From NCBI GenBank assembly GCA_022509085.1, contig JAFLTW010000001.1:62001-126000 (forward strand): 64,000 bases of DNA, written 5' to 3'. This DNA comes from Muribaculaceae bacterium (GTDB lineage Bacteria; Bacteroidota; Bacteroidia; Bacteroidales; Muribaculaceae). Below the pieces are notes generated by a model. It ran no database searches. It saw only the letters and a program-made list of their open reading frames with translations, and was not told where the DNA came from. Of this stretch, positions 35,354 through 44,901 are shown one piece after another. The stretch's first letter is position 1. Each line of letters starts with the position of its first letter. A program made the translations under genes and the position numbers.

Positions 35354-37087
35354 ATGAGCAACAACTGGAATTATCAACCTCTTACGCTTGCCCAGCAGGC
35401 ACTCGCAGAAGACATTCTTCAGGAATGCGGCGGCATGGCTCCTCTCGCGGAACTCCTCGTGAGGAGAGGGGTGAAGTCCAGTCAGGAGGCCCGGGCTTTC
35501 CTCGAGCCTTCCATCTCCGACCTCCACGACCCATTCCTGATGCCCGACATGGAGAAGGCCGTCAACCGGCTCAACCGTGCTATGGGGGCAAAGGAACGAA
35601 TCATGGTCTACGGCGACTATGACGTCGACGGCACTACTGCCGTAGCTCTCGTGTATAAATATCTCCAGAATTACTACAGCAACATCGAATATTATATCCC
35701 GACCCGCTACGACGACGGATACGGTATTTCGATGAAGAGTATTGACTATGCGGCTGAGAACGATGTGAAACTCATCATCGTGCTCGACTGCGGGATAAAG
35801 GCAATCGAAGAGATAAAATATGCAAAAGAGAAGGGTATAGACTTCATAATTTGCGACCACCACGTGCCCGACGAGGAACTGCCCCCGGCTGTGGCTATCC
35901 TCAACCCCAAGATGCCTGGCTCCCCCTATCCTTGCACTCACCTCAGCGGTTGTGGCGTGGGCTTTAAGTTCATGCAGGGTTTTGCGCTCAGCAATGGCCT
36001 GACCAACCATAACGAGCTCAACTCACTTCTCGACCTGGTGGCCGTCAGCATAGCTGCAGACCTCGTGCCGATGATCGGTGAGAATCGCATCATGGCCTAC
36101 CATGGTCTGCGGCGACTCAATTCCAACCCCAATCTGGGGTTGAGAAGCGTGATCAGGCTCTGCAAGCTCACAAACAAGACCATCACCATCTCCGACGTGA
36201 TCTTCAAAATCGGGCCGCGCATCAACGCTTCCGGCAGAATGCAGAGCGGAGCTGAAGCCGTGGAGCTCCTCGTGAGCCGCGACCTTCATGACGCTTATGA
36301 GAAAGGGAAGGCCATCGACCAGTATAACAACGACCGTAAGGAACTCGACAAAAGGATCACCGACGAAGCCAATGAGATTATCGAAAAGAATGTGGAGATA
36401 ATCGAGGGTAAGCGTTCCATCGTGATCTACAACAAGAACTGGCATAAGGGTATAATCGGTATTGTGGCATCGCGCCTCACAGAACTTTACTATAAGCCCT
36501 CGGTGGTTCTGACATACTCTAACGGCTACGCAACGGGAAGTTCACGTTCAGTGCAGGGCTTCGACATCTATTCTGCGGTAAACTCAACCCGCGACCTTCT
36601 TGAAAACTTCGGTGGCCACACTTACGCTGTCGGAATGACCCTCAAGGAGGAAAACATTGAGGAATTCAGCCGCAGGTTTGAGGAGTATGTGGCAGACCAC
36701 ATCCAGCCCAACCAGCTCGTGCCCCAGCTCGATATAGACGCCACGATAGAGTTTGCCGACATTACTCCGGAGTTCGTGGCTTCCCTGCGAAAGTTCAATC
36801 CTTACGGACCGGCCAACCAGAAACCCGTGTTCCGCACCATGGCCGTATTCGATTTCGGCACCAGCAGGCTTGTAGGCAAGAACCAGGAACATATCAAGCT
36901 CGAGCTCGAAGACAATTCCACGTCACGGGTTCTCAATGCCATAGCCTTCAACATGTCGCAATATTTTGAGCATATCCACTCCCATAAGCCCATAGACATC
37001 TGCTACACCATAGAGGAGTCTAACCGTAAGGGTCATGAAGACGGAGTGCAGCTCATGATTCGCGACATCCGACCGTCAAAGAGTTAG
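35354..37087 (+). CDS. recJ: Single-stranded-DNA-specific exonuclease RecJ
   Basis: 5'-3' single-strand exonuclease (577 residues) used in recombination and repair. The DHH-family core has VYGDYDVDGTTAVAL (near 86-100), VLDCGIKAIEE, and the DHH triad in IICDHHVPD (near 166-174), then HLSGCGVGFK. The DHHA1 domain follows with GIIGIVASRLTE and NFGGHTYAVGMTL near 415-430, and the C-terminal OB-like domain has FNPYGPANQKPVF. Length is typical. It is followed nine bases later by recQ, so the two repair genes form an operon. Confidence 0.95.
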   Translation: MSNNWNYQPLTLAQQALAEDILQECGGMAPLAELLVRRGVKSSQEARAFLEPSISDLHDPFLMPDMEKAVNRLNRAMGAKERIMVYGDYDVDGTTAVALVYKYLQNYYSNIEYYIPTRYDDGYGISMKSIDYAAENDVKLIIVLDCGIKAIEEIKYAKEKGIDFIICDHHVPDEELPPAVAILNPKMPGSPYPCTHLSGCGVGFKFMQGFALSNGLTNHNELNSLLDLVAVSIAADLVPMIGENRIMAYHGLRRLNSNPNLGLRSVIRLCKLTNKTITISDVIFKIGPRINASGRMQSGAEAVELLVSRDLHDAYEKGKAIDQYNNDRKELDKRITDEANEIIEKNVEIIEGKRSIVIYNKNWHKGIIGIVASRLTELYYKPSVVLTYSNGYATGSSRSVQGFDIYSAVNSTRDLLENFGGHTYAVGMTLKEENIEEFSRRFEEYVADHIQPNQLVPQLDIDATIEFADITPEFVASLRKFNPYGPANQKPVFRTMAVFDFGTSRLVGKNQEHIKLELEDNSTSRVLNAIAFNMSQYFEHIHSHKPIDICYTIEESNRKGHEDGVQLMIRDIRPSKS

Positions 37088-37095
37088 GCATTCCT

Positions 37096-38997
37096 GTGCT
37101 TGAATCAACCTTAAAGAAATATTGGGGTTATGACTCCTTCCGCCCTATGCAGAAGGAGATTATCAATTCCGTTCTTTCCGGCACCGACACCCTCGGCATT
37201 CTGCCCACCGGGGGAGGCAAGTCAATCACGTTTCAGGTGCCCGGAATGCTTATAGAGGGGGTTGTGATCGTTGTAACTCCGCTTATCTCCCTGATGAAAG
37301 ACCAGGTTGACAACCTGAGAAAGCGTGGCATCAGGGCAACATATTTCCATTCCGGCATGACGATGCGTGAGCGCAATAAGGCTCGCGAATATCTGTTTCA
37401 GGGCAAGGCCAAGTTTCTGTATGTCTCACCGGAACGACTTGCCGGCGACTCCTTCCTTTACGAAATAAAACCGCTCAAGATTGCCCTTATCGTGGTGGAT
37501 GAGGCCCATTGCATATCGCAATGGGGATACGACTTTCGCCCATCATATCTTAAGATAAAACGTCTTCGTCGGCTTTATCCGGACATTCCGGTTCTGGCGC
37601 TGACAGCATCAGCCACACGGGAGGTGGCCGCAGACATCTGTGTGCAGCTGGAATTCCCGACCACCCACAATGTTTTCCGCTCCAGTATCGCCCGAGACAA
37701 CCTCAGCTATGTGGTGAGGAATTCAGACGCGAAACTTTACGATATTCTCCATATCCTCTCCTCCGTAAAAGGATCGGCCATAGTCTACGTAAGAAGTAGA
37801 AAGAAAACGAGGGAGATAGCGGAGTTCCTCTATAATTATGAAATCTCAGCGTCACATTATCACGCAGCCCTGGATCCCGCCGACAAAGAGGAGAGGCAAA
37901 CGAAATGGAAGGATGGAGAAATAAGGGTGATGGTGGCCACCAACGCATTCGGTATGGGTATCGACAAGGCCGACGTGCGCACAGTGATCCATTATGATAT
38001 GCCGCCGTCGCTCGAGGAATATTATCAGGAGGCGGGGAGAGCCGGAAGAGACGGCAGGCAAGCTTACGCCGTGCTCCTCACGTCGAATGCCGACAAGGCA
38101 ACCCTGAGACGAAGGCTGACAATGGAGTTTCCTCCTAAAGAAGAGATAAAAAATATCTACACTCTGCTCTGCGTCTTCTCCCATCTCGGCATCGGGGAAG
38201 GTTATGACAAGCTGATCGACTTCGATATCATCAAGTTCTGCTCCACTTTCAACCTTCAGGAAAATAAAGTACGTCCGGCCTTGAGAATCCTCAGTCAGGC
38301 CGGCTATATAGAATTTATTGAAGAATTCGAAAACTCTTCCAGAGTCATGGTAATCGTTGACAGAGACGACCTATATCATACCAAACTCTCCTCAGCCGAA
38401 CAAGACCGGCTCCTAACCACTCTCTTAAGGAACTACCCCGGGCTCTTCGCCGACTACGTCTTTATCAACGAGAACCGCATCGCTTTGCTCTCGGGACTCC
38501 CCGTTGAGACAGTCTACGAAAAACTCGTTGAGCTGTCGCGGCAGAAAATCATACACTACATTCCGAGGCGCCGCACACCCATGCTCTATTTCCCCACAGC
38601 CATGGAAGAGGAGAAATCAGTGATGATTGGACGGAACGTTTATGAGGAACGAAAGGCCGTTATGAGTCGCCGGATAGAGGCGATGATTGACTATGGTTTC
38701 TCCTACGAAGGGTGTCGCCTTCGGAAGATGATGGAATATTTTGGTGAAACAAGCTTTGCCGACTGCGGACATTGCGACTCATGCCGCGAGAACCTTAAAA
38801 AGAAAGGGAGAAAAACCCATAGTGAAGACCTGGCAAAGAAACTGTTGGAAATCTTCAGCACAAAGGGTGAGGAGGTAACCAATGCAGAACTGAAATCCTC
38901 TTTGGGACCTGAACTTGATGCCGCCGTCAGCATTCTTCGAAATATGGCAGTGGAAGGCAGGGTAAGAATGACCGACAACGGTTGGTGTCTGATATGA
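37096..38997 (+). CDS. recQ: RecQ-family ATP-dependent DNA helicase
   Basis: Superfamily 2 3'-5' helicase of 633 residues starting at a GTG (37096), which matches the usual N-terminus (LKKYWGYDSFRPMQKEI). Walker A is LPTGGGKSITFQ near 35-46, the DEAH box VVDEAHCISQWGYDFRPSY near 131-149, motif VI EYYQEAGRAGRDGR near 311-324. The RecQ zinc domain cysteines are in GCRLRKMMEYFGE and CGHCDSCREN. A winged-helix part follows; an HRDC domain is not evident. Co-transcribed with recJ. Confidence 0.94.
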   Translation: MLESTLKKYWGYDSFRPMQKEIINSVLSGTDTLGILPTGGGKSITFQVPGMLIEGVVIVVTPLISLMKDQVDNLRKRGIRATYFHSGMTMRERNKAREYLFQGKAKFLYVSPERLAGDSFLYEIKPLKIALIVVDEAHCISQWGYDFRPSYLKIKRLRRLYPDIPVLALTASATREVAADICVQLEFPTTHNVFRSSIARDNLSYVVRNSDAKLYDILHILSSVKGSAIVYVRSRKKTREIAEFLYNYEISASHYHAALDPADKEERQTKWKDGEIRVMVATNAFGMGIDKADVRTVIHYDMPPSLEEYYQEAGRAGRDGRQAYAVLLTSNADKATLRRRLTMEFPPKEEIKNIYTLLCVFSHLGIGEGYDKLIDFDIIKFCSTFNLQENKVRPALRILSQAGYIEFIEEFENSSRVMVIVDRDDLYHTKLSSAEQDRLLTTLLRNYPGLFADYVFINENRIALLSGLPVETVYEKLVELSRQKIIHYIPRRRTPMLYFPTAMEEEKSVMIGRNVYEERKAVMSRRIEAMIDYGFSYEGCRLRKMMEYFGETSFADCGHCDSCRENLKKKGRKTHSEDLAKKLLEIFSTKGEEVTNAELKSSLGPELDAAVSILRNMAVEGRVRMTDNGWCLI

Positions 38998-39027
38998 AAC
39001 ATAACTTTATACTACTATAATACTACT

Positions 39028-39579
39028 ATGAAGAAATTAAAATTGGCTCTCGTTTCTCTGCTTGTAGGAGGCGCAGCCCTTCTGATGAGCAGCTGTGTGG
39101 GGAGTTTTGCACTGACACATAGCGTTCTCAATTGGAATAAGAACGTAGGGGGGAAGTTTGTCAACGAGCTTGTGTTCGTGGCATTCTGGATTCTCCCGGT
39201 CTATGAGGTCTCGGCAATAGCCGACCTTCTTGTGGTAAACAGCATTGAATTCTGGAGCGGCAAGAACCCGGTGGCCACTTCCTATCAGATGGTCGACACC
39301 GATCATGGCAAATATATCATCGAAGGCGATGAGAAGGGATACACTATAACCCACCAGCCAACAGGGCAGCAAACCCGGCTTGACTACGACGCGGAGTCGG
39401 CCACCTGGGCTGCGGAAATCGATGGCACCAGCTATCCTTTCATGACGTTCGTCGACGACAGCCATGTGAAAATGATAACGCCCGAGGGCGACTTCCGGGT
39501 TGTCGAGCTCTCCGAGCAGGGAGTAATGGCCTATCGAGAAGGTGTGGCACCTCTTATGGCCGATAATGGTCGAAATTGA
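39028..39579 (+). CDS. DUF3332 family lipoprotein-like protein
   Basis: Protein of 183 residues. The N-terminal signal peptide ends with LLMSSC, a lipobox-like site with Cys22. The following GSFALTHSVLNWNKNVGGKFVNELVF is the recognised DUF3332 pattern, and a second hydrophobic stretch (VFVAFWILPVYEVSAIADLL) follows. The C-terminal half is beta-rich and acidic. Function unknown; DUF3332 genes are widespread in Bacteroidetes. It sits 30 bases after recQ. Confidence 0.8.
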   Translation: MKKLKLALVSLLVGGAALLMSSCVGSFALTHSVLNWNKNVGGKFVNELVFVAFWILPVYEVSAIADLLVVNSIEFWSGKNPVATSYQMVDTDHGKYIIEGDEKGYTITHQPTGQQTRLDYDAESATWAAEIDGTSYPFMTFVDDSHVKMITPEGDFRVVELSEQGVMAYREGVAPLMADNGRN

Positions 39580-39588
39580 TATCTGCTA

Positions 39589-39619
39589 TTTGAAATTTGC
39601 TAAATTATGCTTACTTTTG
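39589..39619 (+). promoter_or_regulatory. Promoter for the pyrimidine operon
   Basis: TTTG (39589-39592), a 19-base spacer and TACTTTTG (39612-39619) match the Bacteroidota consensus exactly, 20 bases before the pyrC start. No leader hairpin or PyrR-type site is visible in the short leader. Confidence 0.85.
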
Positions 39620-39639
39620 CATAAAATTAGTCATCAGAC

Positions 39640-40755
39640 ATGAGCGAAATAAAATTGCCCGGTTTTGTGGATATGCACGTGCATCTCCGTGAGCCGGGTT
39701 TCTCATATAAGGAAACCATCAGGACAGGTACGCAGGCGGCGGCAGCCGGAGGTTTTACCACCGTCTGCACGATGCCAAACCTCAACCCCGTGCCCGACTC
39801 TCCCGAAAATCTGAAAATTCAAACAGACATCATAGAACGTGACGCCATTATCAATGTCATCCCCTTTGCTTCCATCACGAAAGGAAGAAGAGGGGATGAT
39901 TTGGTAGATTACTCAGCCTTAGCTCCGTTGGTAGCTGGCTTCAGCGACGACGGTAACGGCGTGCAAGACGCAGGCGTGATGCGAGAGGCAATGCAGGAGA
40001 TTGCCCAGACGGGCAAGATATTGGCCGCCCATTGCGAAGTCAACGAGCTCCTGAGAGGCGGGTATGTCCACGACTCCGAGCATCTTCGAACACGTGGTCA
40101 TAAGGGTATCTGCTCCGAGAGCGAATGGCGCGAGATCGAGAGAGACATCCTGCTGGCAAAAGACACCGGCTGCCGCTTGCATATATGCCATCTGTCTACA
40201 AAGGAAGGTGTTGAACTTGTGCGTGAAGCCAAACGTGACGGCATAACGGTAACGGCTGAAACAGCGCCTCACTACCTCCTTTTCTGCGATGAGGACGTGA
40301 GAGAAGAGGGCCGATTTAAGATGAATCCCCCGATTCGTTGCCGGGTAGATAGGGAGGCATTGCGCGAGGGAGTTGCCGACGGAACAATCGATGTCGTTGC
40401 CACCGACCATGCTCCCCACTCCCACGAGGAAAAGAGCCGGGGGTTGCAGAAAAGCGCAATGGGAGTCGTAGGCCTTGAAACCGCCTTCGCAGCAGTATAT
40501 ACCACTATGGTGAAAAGCGGTATTATCACCCTGGAACGTCTCGTACAACTGATGTGCATCCGACCGCGACAGATTCTCGGCCTTCCCCTCGAAGACGGCT
40601 GCTTTACAGTGGTGGATCTGGATGCTGATTACATAGTAGACAGCTCAACATTCCGATCCATGAGTCGCTCTACGCCTTTTGACGGGCTGCACCTCTTCGG
40701 TAAGATCAAAGAAGTGGTATGTAACGGGAAACGAGTGTATTCAGACCAGGCATAG
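39640..40755 (+). CDS. pyrC: Dihydroorotase, compact form
   Basis: Cyclises carbamoyl-aspartate to dihydroorotate, third step of UMP synthesis. Metal ligands His13 and His15 lie in VDMHVHLREPGFSYKET; further ones in AAHCE (near 130), HICHLST (near 184) and the catalytic Asp in ATDHAPHSHEEK (near 250). The segment FSDDG is as in class I enzymes. At 371 residues it lacks most of the N-terminal beta-sandwich found in class I proteins of about 425-450, beginning directly with the barrel. All other pathway genes follow, which supports the assignment. Confidence 0.9.
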   Translation: MSEIKLPGFVDMHVHLREPGFSYKETIRTGTQAAAAGGFTTVCTMPNLNPVPDSPENLKIQTDIIERDAIINVIPFASITKGRRGDDLVDYSALAPLVAGFSDDGNGVQDAGVMREAMQEIAQTGKILAAHCEVNELLRGGYVHDSEHLRTRGHKGICSESEWREIERDILLAKDTGCRLHICHLSTKEGVELVREAKRDGITVTAETAPHYLLFCDEDVREEGRFKMNPPIRCRVDREALREGVADGTIDVVATDHAPHSHEEKSRGLQKSAMGVVGLETAFAAVYTTMVKSGIITLERLVQLMCIRPRQILGLPLEDGCFTVVDLDADYIVDSSTFRSMSRSTPFDGLHLFGKIKEVVCNGKRVYSDQA

Positions 40756-40769
40756 ACCATACTTAGACC

Positions 40770-41546
40770 ATGCGACAAAACAATTATAGACTAATAGAAA
40801 AGAGGGAGCTTGACGATGCAGGCAAACTGTGGCAGCTGCAGTTTGAAGCGCCCGGTATAAATGCACGTCCGGGGCAGTTTGTCAATATACTTGTAGACGG
40901 CTGCTACCTGCGGCGTCCTATTTCCGTCTCGGAATATGACGGCGAAGTGCTGACTCTTATAATAGACACTGTAGGCGAAGGCACCAAAAGAATAGTAGAG
41001 ACAGAACCCGGAGAATCTTTGGATATGCTTACAGGGCTCGGAAACAGTTTTTCACTTTCACTGAAAGAGAAAGGCCAGGTAATCCTTATAGGCGGGGGAG
41101 TGGGTTATGCTCCGCTCGTTGGTCTCTTCAAATGCCTCTGGGAAATTCCGGGCCTGACGCCTCTGGCCTTTTTCGGGTTCAACAATCTCTCCACGATGCC
41201 GCAGGTTCATCTGAATGAGCTACGCCGCGAATACGGGGAGGAGATCCAGATAGCCACAATGACGGGAGAGTATGGTTTTAAAGGAAACGCATTGGAGTTG
41301 GCCATGAGTTATATTGCCGAAAAGGGTATCACCCCGGAATTCTTTTATACCTGCGGCCCCATGCCTATGATGAAGGCCGTTTGCAATGCTTTTGATTTTG
41401 ACGGTCAGGCAAGTCTGGAGTCCAGAATGGGATGCGGGTTCGGAGCGTGCATGGGTTGCTCCATACCCACGCCTTCCGGTCCGAAACGAATTTGCAAGGA
41501 GGGTCCGGTTTTCCAGAAAAGTGAACTTGGCAATTTTGATTTTTAA
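40770..41546 (+). CDS. pyrK: Dihydroorotate dehydrogenase electron-transfer subunit
   Basis: PyrK (258 residues) passes electrons from the class 1B dihydroorotate dehydrogenase to NAD. The FAD-binding domain has PGQFVNILVDGCYLRRPISVSE near 32-53, the NAD site VILIGGGVGYAPLVGL near 106, and the C-terminal [2Fe-2S] cysteines in CGFGACMGC with a fourth in RICKEG. Fourteen bases after pyrC and three before pyrD, its partner. Confidence 0.94.
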   Translation: MRQNNYRLIEKRELDDAGKLWQLQFEAPGINARPGQFVNILVDGCYLRRPISVSEYDGEVLTLIIDTVGEGTKRIVETEPGESLDMLTGLGNSFSLSLKEKGQVILIGGGVGYAPLVGLFKCLWEIPGLTPLAFFGFNNLSTMPQVHLNELRREYGEEIQIATMTGEYGFKGNALELAMSYIAEKGITPEFFYTCGPMPMMKAVCNAFDFDGQASLESRMGCGFGACMGCSIPTPSGPKRICKEGPVFQKSELGNFDF

Positions 41547-41549
41547 GAC

Positions 41550-42410
41550 ATGAGAGTAAATTTAAGCGGTGTAGAACTCCAGAACCCCGTAATTCCGGCA
41601 AGCGGGTGTTTCGGTTATGGATATGAGTTTGATGAATTGTATCCTATCGACAAATATCTCGGGTCAATCTCCATCAAAGGCACGACTCTGCAGCCACGTT
41701 ACGGAAACCCGCTGCCCCGCATCGCAGAGACTCCATCGGGGCTGCTTAACTCCGTAGGGCTTCAAAACCCGGGCATACACAAGGTGATTGCTGAGGAACT
41801 CCCAAAGCTGCGGAGGGTGTTTCATCAGCCCATAATCGCAAACATCAGCGGGTTCAGCATCGATGAATATGTGGAATGCTGCCGTATGATCGATAAGGAA
41901 GAACAGGTTGCGATAATCGAACTCAATGTAAGCTGCCCCAATGTACATGGCGGAGGCATGAGTTTCGGCACTTCTCCCGATTCGGTGAAAGAAGTTGTGA
42001 AGGCCGTAAAACGTGTTGTCACCAAGCCCCTCTACGTCAAACTCACTCCCAACGTCTCGGATATAGTAGCAATTGCCAAAGCCGCCGAAGAGTCCGGTAG
42101 CGACGGATTGGTACTTATCAACACCCTTCTCGGAATGCGGTTCAATCTCAAGACCGGCAAACCAGTGCTGGCAAATGTCACCGGCGGACTCTCCGGCCCT
42201 GCTATTTTCCCGGTGGCGCTACGAATGGTATATCAGGTTTCCCAAGCCTGCAGGATTCCCATAATAGGTTGTGGGGGTGTTTCTTCAGCCTCCGACGTAA
42301 GGGAGATGCTTTTGGCAGGGGCCACAGCGGTTGAGGTTGGTTCTGCCAACCTCCGCGATCCTTATGCCTGCATGAGGATTGTAGAGGATTTAAGTAGTCA
42401 GAATAATTGA
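41550..42410 (+). CDS. pyrD: Dihydroorotate dehydrogenase, class 1B catalytic subunit
   Basis: FMN enzyme (286 residues) oxidising dihydroorotate to orotate. The class 1 pattern is clear: NPVIPASGCFGYG, SIKGTTLQPRYGNPLPR, LQNPGI, LNVSCPNVHGGGMSFG with the catalytic Cys (near 131), and INTLLGMRFNLKTGKP. Partnered with PyrK immediately upstream, which defines subclass 1B. Starts three bases after the pyrK stop. Confidence 0.95.
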   Translation: MRVNLSGVELQNPVIPASGCFGYGYEFDELYPIDKYLGSISIKGTTLQPRYGNPLPRIAETPSGLLNSVGLQNPGIHKVIAEELPKLRRVFHQPIIANISGFSIDEYVECCRMIDKEEQVAIIELNVSCPNVHGGGMSFGTSPDSVKEVVKAVKRVVTKPLYVKLTPNVSDIVAIAKAAEESGSDGLVLINTLLGMRFNLKTGKPVLANVTGGLSGPAIFPVALRMVYQVSQACRIPIIGCGGVSSASDVREMLLAGATAVEVGSANLRDPYACMRIVEDLSSQNN

Positions 42411-42437
42411 CAAATCGTAAAAATATAGAGTCGAATA

Positions 42438-43142
42438 ATGGAACGTGAAACTATCATAGCTCTCGATTTTGCATCCGGGAAAGAGGCGCTTAATTTTCTC
42501 GATATCTTTCAGGATGAAGAGGAAAAACCCTTCGTCAAGATAGGAATGGAGCTCTTCTATGCCGAGGGACCGGAAATTGTGCGGGAGATAAAGCGCAGAG
42601 GACATAAGATTTTCCTGGATCTCAAGCTTCACGACATCCCCAATACAGTAGGGAAGACCATGAAGGTGCTTTCGGATCTGGATGTCGATATCGTCAACCT
42701 TCATGCAGCCGGGGGCCGTAGAATGATGGAGGAGGCACTGAAGGGACTCCAGCGCGAGGATGGCAGCAGGCCGTTGCTGATTGCTGTGACACAGCTTACG
42801 TCCACGAGTCCCGAAATGCTCCACGAGCAACTTCTGATTCCGGCTTCGATAGAGGAGACAATAGTGTCATATGCCAAAAATGCACGTCAGAGTGGTCTTG
42901 ATGGTGTGGTCTGCTCTCCTCTGGAGTCAGGAATGGTGAAGGAGGCTTGCGGAGAAGATTTTCTCACAGTAACCCCCGGAGTCAGGTTTGCAGACTCTTC
43001 GAAAGATGACCAGGTGAGGATTACCACCCCTGCGAAGGCACGCGAACTGGGATCAGACTTTATAGTGGTGGGTAGGCCGATTACGCAGTCCAATGACCCT
43101 GTGTCGGCTTATAAATACTGCCAAAGTGAATTCAAAGGATAA
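42438..43142 (+). CDS. pyrF: Orotidine 5'-phosphate decarboxylase
   Basis: Last step to UMP. The type I core motif is [16 protein letters not shown] (near 58-73) with the catalytic Lys/Asp pairs, and the N-terminal [11 protein letters not shown] supplies Asp and Lys. Near the C-terminus [24 protein letters not shown] and FIVVGRPIT bind the phosphate. Length 234 residues is standard. Follows pyrD by 27 bases and precedes pyrE by 18, as the last two UMP steps. Confidence 0.95.
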   Translation: MERETIIALDFASGKEALNFLDIFQDEEEKPFVKIGMELFYAEGPEIVREIKRRGHKIFLDLKLHDIPNTVGKTMKVLSDLDVDIVNLHAAGGRRMMEEALKGLQREDGSRPLLIAVTQLTSTSPEMLHEQLLIPASIEETIVSYAKNARQSGLDGVVCSPLESGMVKEACGEDFLTVTPGVRFADSSKDDQVRITTPAKARELGSDFIVVGRPITQSNDPVSAYKYCQSEFKG

Positions 43143-43160
43143 TTAAAAGTAGGTATATAT

Positions 43161-43772
43161 ATGATGGAGAGAGAAATCGCATCTGAACTATTGAGAATAA
43201 AAGCCGTTTTTCTGCGCCCTGACGAACCCTTCACCTGGGCCAGCGGAATAAAAAGCCCGATTTATTGCGACAACCGTCTTATCCTCTCATACCCGGAGGC
43301 ACGGAATAAGGTGGAGAACGCGATTGCAGAGTCGGTCAGGAAGTTCTATCCCGATGCAGAAGCCCTTATGGGCACCTCTACCGCCGGTATAGCCCATGCA
43401 GCCATAGCTGCCGCTATTATGGGGTTGCCGATGGGTTACGTAAGGGGTAGTGCCAAAGACCACGGCCGCAACAACCGAATTGAAGGGAGAGTGGAAAAAG
43501 GGCAGAAGGTAGTGGTGATTGAAGACCTTATCTCTACTGCCGGAAGTTGCATCGAAGTGGTGGAGACACTCAGGGATGCCGGAGCCGAGGTGCTCGGCGT
43601 GGTGAGCATCTTCACCTACGGGATGCAGAAAGGCCTTGACCGGCTTAATGAGGCCGGCGTGGAAAACCACTCCCTCACTAATATCCATACACTACTGGAT
43701 GTCGCCGTGGAGCAGGACTATATCACTTCGGGCCAGAAAGAAATGGTGGCATCCTTCATCAAGTCGTTATAA
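43161..43772 (+). CDS. pyrE: Orotate phosphoribosyltransferase
   Basis: PyrE (203 residues) joins orotate and PRPP to OMP. The hood region has FTWASGIKSPIYCDNRL, and TSTAGIAHAAIAA forms the pyrophosphate-side loop. The PRPP motif is VVVIEDLISTAGSCIEV near 116-132. YVRGSAKDHGRNNRIEG holds the flexible catalytic loop. Starts with two consecutive ATGs (43161 or 43164). Thirteen bases before pyrB. Confidence 0.95.
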   Translation: MMEREIASELLRIKAVFLRPDEPFTWASGIKSPIYCDNRLILSYPEARNKVENAIAESVRKFYPDAEALMGTSTAGIAHAAIAAAIMGLPMGYVRGSAKDHGRNNRIEGRVEKGQKVVVIEDLISTAGSCIEVVETLRDAGAEVLGVVSIFTYGMQKGLDRLNEAGVENHSLTNIHTLLDVAVEQDYITSGQKEMVASFIKSL

Positions 43773-43785
43773 AATATTTTAAGAT

Positions 43786-44901
43786 ATGGTAAACCTGATT
43801 GAACCCACAGACCTGTCACTATCGCAACTCAACGAAATAATCGAGCTGGCGCTCGACATCATATCCCACCGTGAAAAATATGCCGAGGTATGTAAAGGGA
43901 AGAAACTTGCCACCCTCTTCTACGAACCCTCCACACGCACACGTCTGAGCTTTACGGCAGCCATGATGGAGCTTGGAGGTAACGTGCTCGGTTTTTCCGA
44001 TGCCAACAGTTCATCGGTGAGAAAGGGTGAAACAGTTGCCGACACCACTAAGGTAGTGTCCTGTTTCGCCGACATCATTGCCATGCGTCATTTTGAGGAG
44101 GGAGCCGCACTTGTGGCCGCACTCAATTCGCGCGTCCCCGTTATCAACGCCGGCGATGGTTCACATGCCCATCCTACGCAGACCCTCACCGACCTGCTTA
44201 CGATAAGAAGGGAAATAGGTAGACTTGACAATCTGACGATAGGCTTTTGCGGCGACCTCAAGTTCGGCAGGACGGTGCATAGTCTCATCAAGGCCCTCTC
44301 CCGTTATAAGGGAGTGAAGGTGGTGTTGATCGCGCCAGAACAGCTCCGCCTCCCTGGATATATGAAACATGAGGTATGCGACGTCCTTGGCGTGCCCTAT
44401 GTGGAGGTGGAGACGATGGAAGAGGTAATGCCGGAACTTGACGTGCTGTATATGACACGCGTGCAGAAAGAACGGTTCCTCGATGAGGATGAGTTTGATA
44501 TGGTGAAAGACAGCTTTATCCTCACTCCTGAAAAAATCCGCACTGCAAAGAAAGAAATGCGGATTCTGCACCCGCTTCCACGTGTCAACGAGATTACGGT
44601 AGAGGTAGACGCCGATCCGAGGGCAGCCTATTTCAGGCAGGTGGAAAACGGCAAGTTCGTTCGTATGGCTCTAATGCTCAAACTTCTTGAATGGGCAAAA
44701 GAGGACTCGGCCAATACTCCTGCCGGTGTGGCTGCATGCAGTCAGGAAGAGCTTATTCCTGAAGGAACGGTAGAAAACAAATACACCTGCAGAAACCACA
44801 GGTGTATATCCAACATGGAGAATGTTCCCTCGCTTTTCCGACCCGCGGCCGATGGCAAGGAGTCCTACCGCTGCCTCTATTGCGAGTCAAAACCGGTTTA
44901 G
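43786..44901 (+). CDS. pyrB: Aspartate carbamoyltransferase fused to a PyrI-type zinc domain
   Basis: Residues 1 to about 308 are a full catalytic chain: carbamoyl-phosphate site [12 protein letters not shown] (near 44-55), loop [21 protein letters not shown], the aspartate-side loop MTRVQKERF, and HPLPRVNEI. After a linker the last 40 residues have Cys335, Cys340, Cys363 and Cys366 in the spacing C-x4-C-x22-C-x2-C, followed by YCESK, very like the zinc domain of the E. coli regulatory chain (C-x4-C-x23-C-x2-C). The effector-binding domain of PyrI is missing and no separate pyrI is in the window. The stop overlaps the convergent purF stop by four bases. Confidence 0.92.
   Translation: MVNLIEPTDLSLSQLNEIIELALDIISHREKYAEVCKGKKLATLFYEPSTRTRLSFTAAMMELGGNVLGFSDANSSSVRKGETVADTTKVVSCFADIIAMRHFEEGAALVAALNSRVPVINAGDGSHAHPTQTLTDLLTIRREIGRLDNLTIGFCGDLKFGRTVHSLIKALSRYKGVKVVLIAPEQLRLPGYMKHEVCDVLGVPYVEVETMEEVMPELDVLYMTRVQKERFLDEDEFDMVKDSFILTPEKIRTAKKEMRILHPLPRVNEITVEVDADPRAAYFRQVENGKFVRMALMLKLLEWAKEDSANTPAGVAACSQEELIPEGTVENKYTCRNHRCISNMENVPSLFRPAADGKESYRCLYCESKPV
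44781..44807 (-). terminator. Candidate terminator of the purine operon, inside pyrB
   Basis: ATACACCTG (44781-44789) and CAGGTGTAT (44799-44807) form a perfect 9-bp stem with a 9-base loop. On the minus strand it lies about 90 bases after the purF stop and is followed directly by TTGTTTTCT, a U-rich tail. It therefore reads as an intrinsic terminator for the purine transcript, placed antisense to the zinc-domain codons of pyrB. Confidence 0.6.
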
